This document shows positions 1-5,200 of a stretch of 13,349 bases of DNA, in pieces. Positions within the stretch are counted from its first letter, which is position 1; each line of letters begins with the position of its first letter. The stretch lies in contig JBBQKP010000081.1 in NCBI GenBank assembly GCA_038326995.1, positions 1 to 13,349 on the forward strand. The letters run 5' to 3'. The translations under genes were made by a program, and so were the position numbers. The stretch is from JBBQKP01 sp038326995. GTDB taxonomy: Bacteria; Planctomycetota; Phycisphaerae; Tepidisphaerales; Tepidisphaeraceae. Below the pieces are notes generated by a model that searched no databases, had not been told where the DNA came from, and worked only from the letters and a program-made list of their open reading frames with translations.

Positions 1-126
1 ATGAAACGCGTGCGATTGCGAAGCGGTTTATACGTCGCGGGCGATTGCGTCGATCAGGCCAGCACCAACGGCGCGGTCCGCGCGGGCATGCGTGCGGCGG
101 CGGAGGTCGTGGACGAGTTGTCATAG
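1..126 (+). CDS. FAD-dependent oxidoreductase, C-terminal end (5' truncated by window)
   Basis: The frame is open from base 1 to a TAG at 124-126, giving 41 residues. The gene begins upstream of the window, so the ATG at base 1 need not be its start. The fragment contains GLYVAGDCVDQASTNGAVRAG followed by an alanine-rich helix. This matches the last part of flavin amine-oxidase/phytoene-desaturase-like proteins, where G-L-(Y/F)-V-A-G-D contacts the FAD and the following A-V-R-(A/S)-G helix packs against the cofactor. The substrate cannot be read from so little sequence. The gene converges on the regulator gene starting at 142, with only 15 bases between the two stop codons, and no terminator fits in that gap. 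Confidence 0.72.
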   Translation: MKRVRLRSGLYVAGDCVDQASTNGAVRAGMRAAAEVVDELS

Positions 127-141
127 AAAAATTGTGCGGCG

Positions 142-1101
142 TTAAACATGTTTTTTCTGAGCCGTCGCCACAAGCAGCGCGGGCCCACGCGCATCTTTCG
201 CGGGCGCTATCGGCCTGGCGCGTGCGTCTGAAAGCCCAGCGTCGTGCATGAGCGCGCAAAGTTCATCGCCCGAAAAGCCCAGCCGCGTCTGTCCCATCTC
301 GCGGCGAAAATCGTCGCGGTCATGGGTCATCACATCGACCACAACTGCCCGGCCCGAGGGCTTGAGGATGCGGGCCATCTCACGAAGCGTCAGCAACGGC
401 TCTGCGACATAACTTAGCGCGAGCGTCATCAGGGCTGCGTCGCACGAAGCGTCGTCGATGGGCAGTGCCTCGAGCTCGCCCGCTCGCAGCTCGACGTTTT
501 GTAGGCCTGCATTGTTGATCTCCAGAAGACGCTGGCGCGCGGTCTCCAGCATCGCCGGCGTGTTGTCGACACCAATGACCTGGTGCGCGTACGGCGCAAG
601 GCGAAGCAGCATCTGACCCGTGCCGCAACCGAGGTCTGCGACGACAAGCTTTGAGGGCAAGAGCGAGAGCATTGCGATGGAATTGAACTCATCGCCGTAG
701 AGCGCCGCACGCGTCGCATCCCACGCGGCAGATGCGCCGGTGAAAAATTGCTTCGACTCGTCGCTTCGCTGGCGCAGTCTTCGGTCCAGCCGTAATTCAT
801 CCTGCCTCACGCCGGGCCAGCTCTCTGTCTGCTGTCGTGCGACGGCCCAAAGCTGCTGCTGCGACGGGTCCAGTTCCGCGGGCAATAAAACCGAGAGGTG
901 CGACGTTCCCGAGCGACGCGACGCGAGCCAGCCCTGTTCGCTCAGCACCTTCAAGTGACGGCTGATCGTGCTCTGTGGAAGCTGCAGCGCGTCGACCAGC
1001 TCGGCCACGCCCAGTTCGTGCTTCTCGAGCAGGCGAAGCATGCGGAGCCGAGTCGGGTCGGCGAGCGATTCGAGCCAGCCGATGAGTGGGGCAAATGCCA
1101 T
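142..1101 (-). CDS. ArsR-family winged-helix regulator fused to a SAM-dependent methyltransferase domain
   Basis: The protein has 319 residues from the ATG at 1101. Residues 8-75 form an ArsR-type winged helix, with LADPTRLRMLRLLE as the N-terminal helices and STISRHLKVLSEQGWL as recognition helix and wing. Residues 150-255 form a class I methyltransferase fold: motif I VADLGCGTG at 154-162, the acidic residue of motif II in GVDN (D179), and the late motif AEPLLTLREMARILKPSGR. In related fusions the methyltransferase domain is thought to sense SAM or S-adenosylhomocysteine. Whether this one methylates anything is unknown. The frame stays open to a TTG at 1137, but that TTG lies in a perfect TTGACA -35 box, and family alignment (ADPTRLR near residue 15) favours the ATG. 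No cysteine metal site of the classic ArsR type is visible in the N-terminal domain. The gene is divergent from rpmI. Confidence 0.88.
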   Translation of the reverse strand: MAFAPLIGWLESLADPTRLRMLRLLEKHELGVAELVDALQLPQSTISRHLKVLSEQGWLASRRSGTSHLSVLLPAELDPSQQQLWAVARQQTESWPGVRQDELRLDRRLRQRSDESKQFFTGASAAWDATRAALYGDEFNSIAMLSLLPSKLVVADLGCGTGQMLLRLAPYAHQVIGVDNTPAMLETARQRLLEINNAGLQNVELRAGELEALPIDDASCDAALMTLALSYVAEPLLTLREMARILKPSGRAVVVDVMTHDRDDFRREMGQTRLGFSGDELCALMHDAGLSDARARPIAPAKDARGPALLVATAQKKHV

Positions 1102-1108
1102 AGCAAGG

Positions 1109-1137
1109 GTGATGCGTGCAGCAGGGCGTGATGTCAA
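1109..1137 (-). promoter_or_regulatory. Candidate promoter of the ArsR-methyltransferase gene
   Basis: On the minus strand a perfect TTGACA lies at 1137-1132. With 17-base spacing the -10 would be CATCAC at 1114-1109, a weak match. The start site would then fall at or next to the ATG at 1101, so the mRNA may be leaderless. That agrees with the absence of a Shine-Dalgarno sequence before this ATG. Confidence 0.4.
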
Positions 1138-1161
1138 GCGTGCGCGACCGTGCGAAGCGAA

Positions 1162-1186
1162 CGAAATTCGATTCCGGCGAGATTCG
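1162..1186. promoter_or_regulatory. Paired near-palindromic 9-mers in the divergent intergenic region (possible operator)
   Basis: CGAAATTCG (1162-1170) and CGAGATTCG (1178-1186) form a direct repeat with a 16-bp period. Each copy is itself nearly symmetric (CGAA...TTCG). They lie between the ArsR-type gene and rpmI, upstream of both presumed start sites. Autoregulatory ArsR-family proteins often bind such sites, but binding here is inference. Confidence 0.3.
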
Positions 1187-1190
1187 AGTG

Positions 1191-1225
1191 CGGCCTCTGG
1201 ACTTTAGAGGCCGGTCGGTTAGATT
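1191..1225 (+). promoter_or_regulatory. rpmI-rplT promoter overlapped by a perfect inverted repeat
   Basis: TGGACT at 1198-1203 (4 of 6 to TTGACA) and TAGATT at 1220-1225 (4 of 6 to TATAAT) are spaced by 16 bases, placing a start site near 1232. The -35 hexamer sits mostly in the loop of a perfect 8-bp inverted repeat, CGGCCTCT (1191-1198) and AGAGGCCG (1206-1213). The symmetric element could be an operator. If transcription starts further upstream, it could instead be an RNA hairpin. Confidence 0.42.
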
Positions 1226-1257
1226 ACCCGGCTCGACATTTTCATAAGGACTTTCAT

Positions 1258-1536
1258 ATGAGCTACAAGCTCAAGCCGCACAAGGCTTCCGCAAAACGTT
1301 TCAAAATCACCGCGACCGGCAAGGTCAAGCGCCGCTGTGGCTTTAATTCTCACCTTCGCAGCGGCCGAAACGGCAATATGCAGCGTCGGCTGGGTCGGGC
1401 TGTAATCATGAACGAAGGGCATGCCCGGAACATCCGGTATTTCCTCGGCGTTCACGCGAAGAAGCCCAACAAGGTTCGCCACGAGCGTGAATTGGCCGCC
1501 AAGGCCGATGACACGACCACAGAACAGGCTGCCTAA
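1258..1536 (+). CDS. rpmI: 50S ribosomal protein L35
   Basis: This 92-residue protein is a component of the large ribosomal subunit. Residues 1-65 follow the L35 pattern: KLKPHKASAKRFKITATGKV, then KRR, SHL and a basic RRLGRAVI segment. Typical L35 is about 65 residues, so roughly 27 residues (from about GVHAKKPNKVRHE to the C-terminus) are an extension that turns from basic to acidic. The ATG at 1258 is chosen because AAGGA lies at 1246-1250, seven bases upstream, and because it gives the normal family N-terminus. The frame continues open upstream to 1150 without homology. It is the first gene of a two-gene unit with rplT. The usual upstream partner infC is absent here. Confidence 0.93.
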   Translation: MSYKLKPHKASAKRFKITATGKVKRRCGFNSHLRSGRNGNMQRRLGRAVIMNEGHARNIRYFLGVHAKKPNKVRHERELAAKADDTTTEQAA

Positions 1537-1576
1537 GCAGCTCGACTGGACGATTTCGGTCTCCAGTTATATCAAA

Positions 1577-1597
1577 GCGGCCGGGTGTTCCGGCCGC
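1577..1597 (+). promoter_or_regulatory. Strong hairpin in the rpmI-rplT spacer
   Basis: GCGGCCGG (1577-1584) and CCGGCCGC (1590-1597) form a perfect 8-bp stem with a GTGTT loop. A smaller stem, ACTGGA (1545-1550) with TCCAGT (1562-1567), precedes it. No U-tract follows, so this is not a standard intrinsic terminator. It may be an attenuation, processing or translational control structure in the unusually long 178-base spacer. L20 is known to repress its own operon by binding structured mRNA in several bacteria, but that role is inference here. Confidence 0.45.
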
Positions 1598-1714
1598 AGC
1601 TAAGCCTCTGCTTCAGATGCTCGCCTTCGAAGTCTCTTCGATCGAGTGTCGGCCCGGAAAACGGGTCTCTGCGGAAGTGCCCCTGGCTCACACTTTTTCA
1701 CCAAGGACTCTCAA

Positions 1715-2098
1715 ATGGCTCGTACCAAAGGTGGCGTGGTTCACGCCCGCAAACGTAAACGTGTTCTCCGTCGTGCAAAGGGCTTCCGCGGCGGACCCGG
1801 AACACTTTATCGAGTTGCCAAAGAATTCGTCCGCAAGGCCGGCGTCTACGCGACCGAACACCGCAAGCAGAACAAGCGAAACTACCGCTCGCTCTGGATC
1901 ATCCGCATCTCTGCCGCCTTGCGTCAGCGGGGCATCCGGTACAGCGAATTCGTCCCCGCTGCGGTTCTCGCGGGCTTCGAACTCAACCGAAAGATGCTCA
2001 GCGAACTCGCGATCGCCGACCCAACCGTTTTCGACCAGATCGTCGAACTCGCCCGGCCGCACATCGTGAAGCAGGTCAGGTCCGCGAAGGCCGCGTAA
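1715..2098 (+). CDS. rplT: 50S ribosomal protein L20
   Basis: This 127-residue protein is an early-assembling 23S rRNA-binding protein. The N-terminal basic extension (MARTKGGVVHARKRKRVLRRAK) is followed by GFRG, then YRVAKEFVRKAGVYA and RNYRSLWIIRISAA, all characteristic of L20. The globular C-terminal domain runs from about residue 60, with GIRYSEF and LNRKMLSELA. It is about ten residues longer than typical at the C-terminus. The ATG at 1715 is set by the AAGGA at 1703-1707, seven bases upstream, a near copy of the rpmI initiation region. The frame is open further upstream to 1646 without homology. It is probably cotranscribed with rpmI. Confidence 0.96.
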   Translation: MARTKGGVVHARKRKRVLRRAKGFRGGPGTLYRVAKEFVRKAGVYATEHRKQNKRNYRSLWIIRISAALRQRGIRYSEFVPAAVLAGFELNRKMLSELAIADPTVFDQIVELARPHIVKQVRSAKAA

Positions 2099-2103
2099 AT
2101 TTC

Positions 2104-2135
2104 ACCGATCAGTGACTGATTAGTAACCGATCAGT
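2104..2135 (+). repeat. Short direct repeat with an internal palindrome after rplT
   Basis: ACCGATCAGT occurs at 2104-2113 and again at 2126-2135, a 22-bp period. ATCAGT-g-ACTGAT at 2108-2120 is a 6-bp inverted repeat inside the first copy. The block lies between the rplT stop codon and the terminator. Its function is unknown. Confidence 0.5.
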
Positions 2136-2144
2136 AACTTACAC

Positions 2145-2186
2145 AAACGATGCCCCGGACGGCTTGCTGTCCGGGGTGTTTCGTTT
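2145..2186 (+). terminator. Intrinsic terminator of rpmI-rplT
   Basis: CCCCGGAC (2153-2160) and GTCCGGGG (2169-2176) form a perfect 8-bp stem with an eight-base loop, followed by a T-rich TGTTTCGTTT. The flanks AAACGA (2145-2150) and TCGTTT (2181-2186) can extend the stem past a short internal loop. It lies 55 bases after the rplT stop, as expected for a Rho-independent terminator. Confidence 0.8.
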
Positions 2187-2228
2187 CCGGTGACGATGCG
2201 TCGGCCTGCACTGTGGATCGCACCAGTC

Positions 2229-2264
2229 GACGAAGCGACGGACGAAGCGACGGACGAAGCGACG
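2229..2264 (+). repeat. 12-bp tandem repeat, three perfect copies
   Basis: GACGAAGCGACG is repeated at 2229-2240, 2241-2252 and 2253-2264, followed by the degenerate GAACGGACCAGCGAACG. It lies in non-coding sequence after the terminator. Confidence 0.85.
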
Positions 2265-2521
2265 AACGGACCAGCGAACGCTCGAACGTCTGCGATCGCC
2301 GCCCGACGCCGCGATTTTGCGCTGATTTGCATATGTTCACCCCATTTTGCACGAGTTTACCACCCGTTTACACGAATGGTCTTTCACCATCCCTCGGCCC
2401 ATCTCCCGGCCGGTCCTCACCTTACGCCGCCGACACTCACCTCGGCCTACTCGAAATGCACACTTTGAGTTCGCATAATCTGTCCGCCGCGTCTTCCAGA
2501 CCCATGTCGCCGTCACCGCTC

Positions 2522-2890
2522 CCATTCGCGCACTGGCGCTTCGCCATGGGCGCGCGAATGTGATGCGCGGATTCGTTTCGCTACGGGCTTGTCCGCGAAC
2601 GCTTGAAACAACGATCGCGCGATATCCGACCAAACACCGCGTTACGACCTCGCGCGCTTCCGCAGGCTCGCGCCTGCGGCGAAACGAGCAGCACGGATGC
2701 ACCACGTAGGGTCCGAAGTATTCTGCGGACCCTTCGCGCCGAAAGAGCATCGCGTTTCCGGGAGTAGCCGCCAGCTTGCTGGCGCTTGATATGCACGCCT
2801 CGTCGGAAGAAGCGCCAGCAAGCTGGCGGCTAAACGGGGTTAATCGCGAACTCAATGGTGTGCAGCGAACTGCGGACTCTACGCGTTTCT
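2522..2890. repeat. Hairpin-dense module, copy 1 of a tandem duplication
   Basis: This copy matches 2908-3275 at an offset of 386 bp at the left and 384 bp at the right. In order it holds: CATTCGCGC...GCGCGAATG (2523-2560) around TGGCG-ctt-CGCCA; CCGCAGGC-tcgc-GCCTGCGG near 2660-2680; GGGTCCG...CGGACCC near 2709-2732; the 22-bp inverted repeat at 2766-2831; and a decayed GTGTGCAG...CTGCGGACTC pair near 2860-2880. Differences from copy 2 cluster at about 2607-2640 and after 2840. About 120 bases around the long inverted repeat are identical. Confidence 0.9.
2766..2831. repeat. Perfect 22-bp inverted repeat, copy 1
   Basis: The left arm at 2766-2787 begins AGCCGCCAGCTTGCTGGC. The right arm at 2810-2831 is its exact reverse complement, and the spacer is 22 bases. 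Each arm is also internally symmetric (GCCAGC-tt-GCTGGC), so one large stem or two small ones can form. There is no U-tract. Confidence 0.92.
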
Positions 2891-2907
2891 GATGTCTACT
2901 AGATGTT

Positions 2908-3275
2908 CCATTCGCGCATTGGCGCTTCGCCATGGGCGCGCGAATGTGATGCGCGGATTCGTTTCGCTACGGGCTTGTCCGCGGACGCAAGCGACAGCGA
3001 TCGCGCGTTTCGAACTAACAGTGCGTTACGACCTCGCGCGCTTCCGCAGGCTCGCGCCCGCGGCGAAACGAGCAGCACGGATGCACCACGTAGGGTCCGG
3101 AGTATTCTGCGGACCCTTCGCGCCGAAAGAGCATCGCGTTTCCGGGAGTAGCCGCCAGCTTGCTGGCGCTTGATATGCACGCCTCGTCGGAAGAAGCGCC
3201 AGCAAGCTGGCGGCTAAACGGGGTTGAGCGCGAACTCAGTGGTCCGCGGCGTACTACGGACCCTACGCGTCTTGT
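2908..3275. repeat. Hairpin-dense module, copy 2 of a tandem duplication
   Basis: This copy corresponds to 2522-2890, separated from it by 17 bases. The last element is intact here: GGTCCG near 3241-3246 pairs with CGGACC near 3257-3262, followed by CTACGCG. In copy 1 that pair has lost symmetry. In contrast, the stem near 3045-3064 has one mismatch here and is perfect in copy 1. The module ends about 60 bases before the deacylase start codon. Confidence 0.9.
3150..3215. repeat. Perfect 22-bp inverted repeat, copy 2
   Basis: The arms at 3150-3171 and 3194-3215 and the 22-base spacer are identical in sequence to 2766-2831. Confidence 0.92.
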
Positions 3276-3322
3276 ACGTTTCGAATATTTCGAGCAATGC
3301 GCCATATTTTTACGACGCCGGT

Positions 3323-3328
3323 TACACT
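3323..3328 (+). promoter_or_regulatory. Candidate -10 box (TACACT) of the deacylase gene
   Basis: The sequence GGTTACACTGAATTC precedes the ATG at 3335. TACACT matches TATAAT at 4 of 6 positions and lies seven bases before the start codon, which would give a nearly leaderless mRNA. No good -35 is visible, and no Shine-Dalgarno precedes the ATG. Confidence 0.3.
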
Positions 3329-3334
3329 GAATTC

Positions 3335-4978
3335 ATGCGAATTCTTCTCGCCGCTGCCGTGTTGATTCTCGGTTCCTCCGCGTCTGCCGAGACGCTTATC
3401 CGCGGCGGGCATATCGTCGACGGCACGGGCAACGCCTGGTTCCGCGCCGACCTTTTAATCGATCGCGACCGCATCGTCCGCGTAGGCGATTTGTCGAACG
3501 TTCAAGCCGACGAAGTGATCGACGCCACCGGCATGATCGTTGCGCCCGGATTCATAGACGTCCATACGCACGTTGATGACGACATTTTAAAATACCCGCT
3601 GGCGGAAAACTTTGTCCGTAACGGCGTGACCACCATCGTCAGCGGCAACTGCGGCGGCAGCGAAATCGACATTGGCGGCTTCTTCAAAAAATTGCGCGAG
3701 CGTGGCAGCGCGATCAATAACGCCACGCTCGTCGGGCACAACTCGGTGTTGCGCAAAGTCAAAGGCGCGAATTCCGACGTGATGAAGCCAGAGCAATTAC
3801 AACACGCCAAAGGCATCATCGACCAGGCGATGCGCGACGGCGCGATCGGCTTCAGTACGGGCCTGATCTATTCACCAGGCCAGTGGAGCAGCACTGAAGA
3901 GATCATCGAACTGGCCAGGGTCTCGGCACAATACGGCGGGATTTATGCGACGCACATGCGCTCAGAATCGACGGCAATCGAGAAGGCGATCGACGAGGCG
4001 ATTCGCATCGGCCGCGAGTCGGGATCGCGGGTTCAGATTTCGCACTTTAAGTTGCCAACAGACGTCGCCGAGTCGATGGGCCGGGGCAAAACACGCGCCG
4101 CCGGCAGTGAGGTGACACTCGCAAAAGTTGAAGCCGCGCGCGCCGCAGGCATGGAGGTCTGGATCGACCAATATCCTTACACGGCCAGTAGCACAACGAT
4201 CAACACGCTCCTGCCCGGTTGGGTTTTGGAGCAAGGCCCCGATGCGGCGCGATCCATGCTGACCAATGCCGAGCAGTTGCCCAAAGTGTTCGAGAACATG
4301 CGGCAAAACCACGAAGTCTCTCGTAATCGCAAGAGCCTTGCCTATGCAGTCATCACCTCGGCCCAAAATCCGCGATGGAATGGTAAGAGCATGTTGCAGA
4401 TCGCACAGATCAAACAGTTCGAGCGCGACAACCCGCAGGGAGAATTGCTGGGTGCGCCGATGCCCGAGGTTTCAATGCAGATGCAATATCAAGCCGTCAT
4501 CGATCTCTACCTCGACGGCGGCGCGGGCGCCGTGTTTCACACAATGGATGAGACTGAGGTGGCCAGCATCCTGCGTCACCCGCTGGTGGGCATCGCCTCT
4601 GACAGCGGCATACGCGTCTTTGGTAAAGGCGCACCCCACCCGCGCGGGTACGGCACGAACACGCGCGTACTGGGCAAGTACGTACGCGAACTTAAAGTGA
4701 TCACGCTCGAAGACGCGGTCCGCAAGATGACCAGCCTGCCCGCCACCGCGTTTCGTTTAAAGGACCGCGGCGTGATCCGCGAAGGAGCGATCGCCGACAT
4801 TACGATTTTCGACCCGCTTACGGTCATCGACCAAGCGACTTTCGAGAATCCGCATCAGTATCCGGTAGGCATTCGCCGGGTGATCGTAAGCGGCGTGAGT
4901 ATCTTCGACGGCGATAAACTCACTGAGAACAAGCCCGGCGTAGTCATCGTCGGACCGGGCTATGTTGAACCGAAGTGA
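3335..4978 (+). CDS. Secreted N-acyl-D-amino-acid deacylase (amidohydrolase superfamily)
   Basis: This 547-residue enzyme should hydrolyse N-acyl-D-amino acids to a carboxylate and a free D-amino acid, with metal catalysis. Residues 1-18 look like a signal peptide (MRILLAAAVLILGSSASA, cut before ETL), so it probably acts in the periplasm. The chain opens with the family's LIRGGHIVDGTGNAWFRADL sheet. Visible active-site candidates are HTH at 77-79, C106 in SGNCGG, H207 in ATHMR, H237 in QISHFK and D423 in ASDSG; the Cys, two His and Asp correspond to the metal and catalytic positions of known D-aminoacylases. HPRGYGTNTRVLGKYV (435-450) and the closing sheet (GAIADITIFDP) are also typical. The ATG at 3335 is preferred because it starts the signal peptide; the frame is open upstream to 3224, into the repeat module. 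Substrate range (D-Glu, D-Asp or general) cannot be told. Confidence 0.9.
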   Translation: MRILLAAAVLILGSSASAETLIRGGHIVDGTGNAWFRADLLIDRDRIVRVGDLSNVQADEVIDATGMIVAPGFIDVHTHVDDDILKYPLAENFVRNGVTTIVSGNCGGSEIDIGGFFKKLRERGSAINNATLVGHNSVLRKVKGANSDVMKPEQLQHAKGIIDQAMRDGAIGFSTGLIYSPGQWSSTEEIIELARVSAQYGGIYATHMRSESTAIEKAIDEAIRIGRESGSRVQISHFKLPTDVAESMGRGKTRAAGSEVTLAKVEAARAAGMEVWIDQYPYTASSTTINTLLPGWVLEQGPDAARSMLTNAEQLPKVFENMRQNHEVSRNRKSLAYAVITSAQNPRWNGKSMLQIAQIKQFERDNPQGELLGAPMPEVSMQMQYQAVIDLYLDGGAGAVFHTMDETEVASILRHPLVGIASDSGIRVFGKGAPHPRGYGTNTRVLGKYVRELKVITLEDAVRKMTSLPATAFRLKDRGVIREGAIADITIFDPLTVIDQATFENPHQYPVGIRRVIVSGVSIFDGDKLTENKPGVVIVGPGYVEPK

Positions 4979-5008
4979 CGGATAAACGGTCACTCAGCTC
5001 GTTGATCG

Positions 5009-5020
5009 ATTCCATGGAAT
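5009..5020. promoter_or_regulatory. 12-bp perfect palindrome between the deacylase and nadB
   Basis: ATTCCATGGAAT is fully self-complementary and lies 181-192 bases upstream of the nadB ATG, in a 222-base spacer with no gene. It may be an operator or chance. I do not recognise it as a site of a known NAD regulator. Confidence 0.2.
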
Positions 5021-5180
5021 TAGGAGCAGCCGGCTCTGGCGCGACTGTCTCTTTTTGGGCCGTCAAAACACTGACTTGTTTTGCGTGGACCACGAATTGC
5101 CGCGGTTACTGGTTAGGCTGATTTCTGCTTCGCTGAAACATCAAATCTTTCCGTGCGCTCTATCGGCCGTTGCGAGCGGC

Positions 5181-5186
5181 TACACT
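5181..5186 (+). promoter_or_regulatory. Candidate -10 box (TACACT) of nadB
   Basis: GGCTACACTGCTG precedes the ATG at 5201. TACACT would place the start site near 5193, leaving a leader of about eight bases and no room for a Shine-Dalgarno site, which is indeed missing. The same hexamer in nearly the same context precedes the deacylase gene. No clear -35 is visible. Confidence 0.3.
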
Positions 5187-5200
5187 GCTGTATCGCAACT

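Larger units (their letters stand above)
2187..3334. other. Gene-free, repeat-rich spacer
   Basis: About 1.15 kb lies between the rplT terminator and the deacylase gene. Several reading frames of up to about 200 codons are open on both strands. They cross from unique sequence into the duplicated inverted-repeat modules, produce Arg/Ser/Ala-rich nonsense and lack initiation sites, so I call no gene. The content is a 12-bp tandem repeat at 2229-2264, featureless sequence from about 2270 to 2521, and the two hairpin-rich modules from 2522 to 3275. Confidence 0.7.

Noticed and set aside
2153..2176. Terminator hairpin as another copy of the GGCCCGTCCGGCAGGACA family
   Set aside because: It shares only short C/G-rich words. 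Its stem, spacing after rplT and T-rich tail fit an ordinary intrinsic terminator.
2337..3305. Long minus-strand reading frames over the duplicated modules (about 70-200 codons)
   Set aside because: They consist of translated inverted repeats, share identical stretches only because the DNA is duplicated, are Arg/Ser/Ala-rich and lack initiation sites.
3224..3334. Longer N-terminus for the deacylase starting at 3224
   Set aside because: It would begin inside the repeat module and bury the signal peptide 37 residues into the protein.
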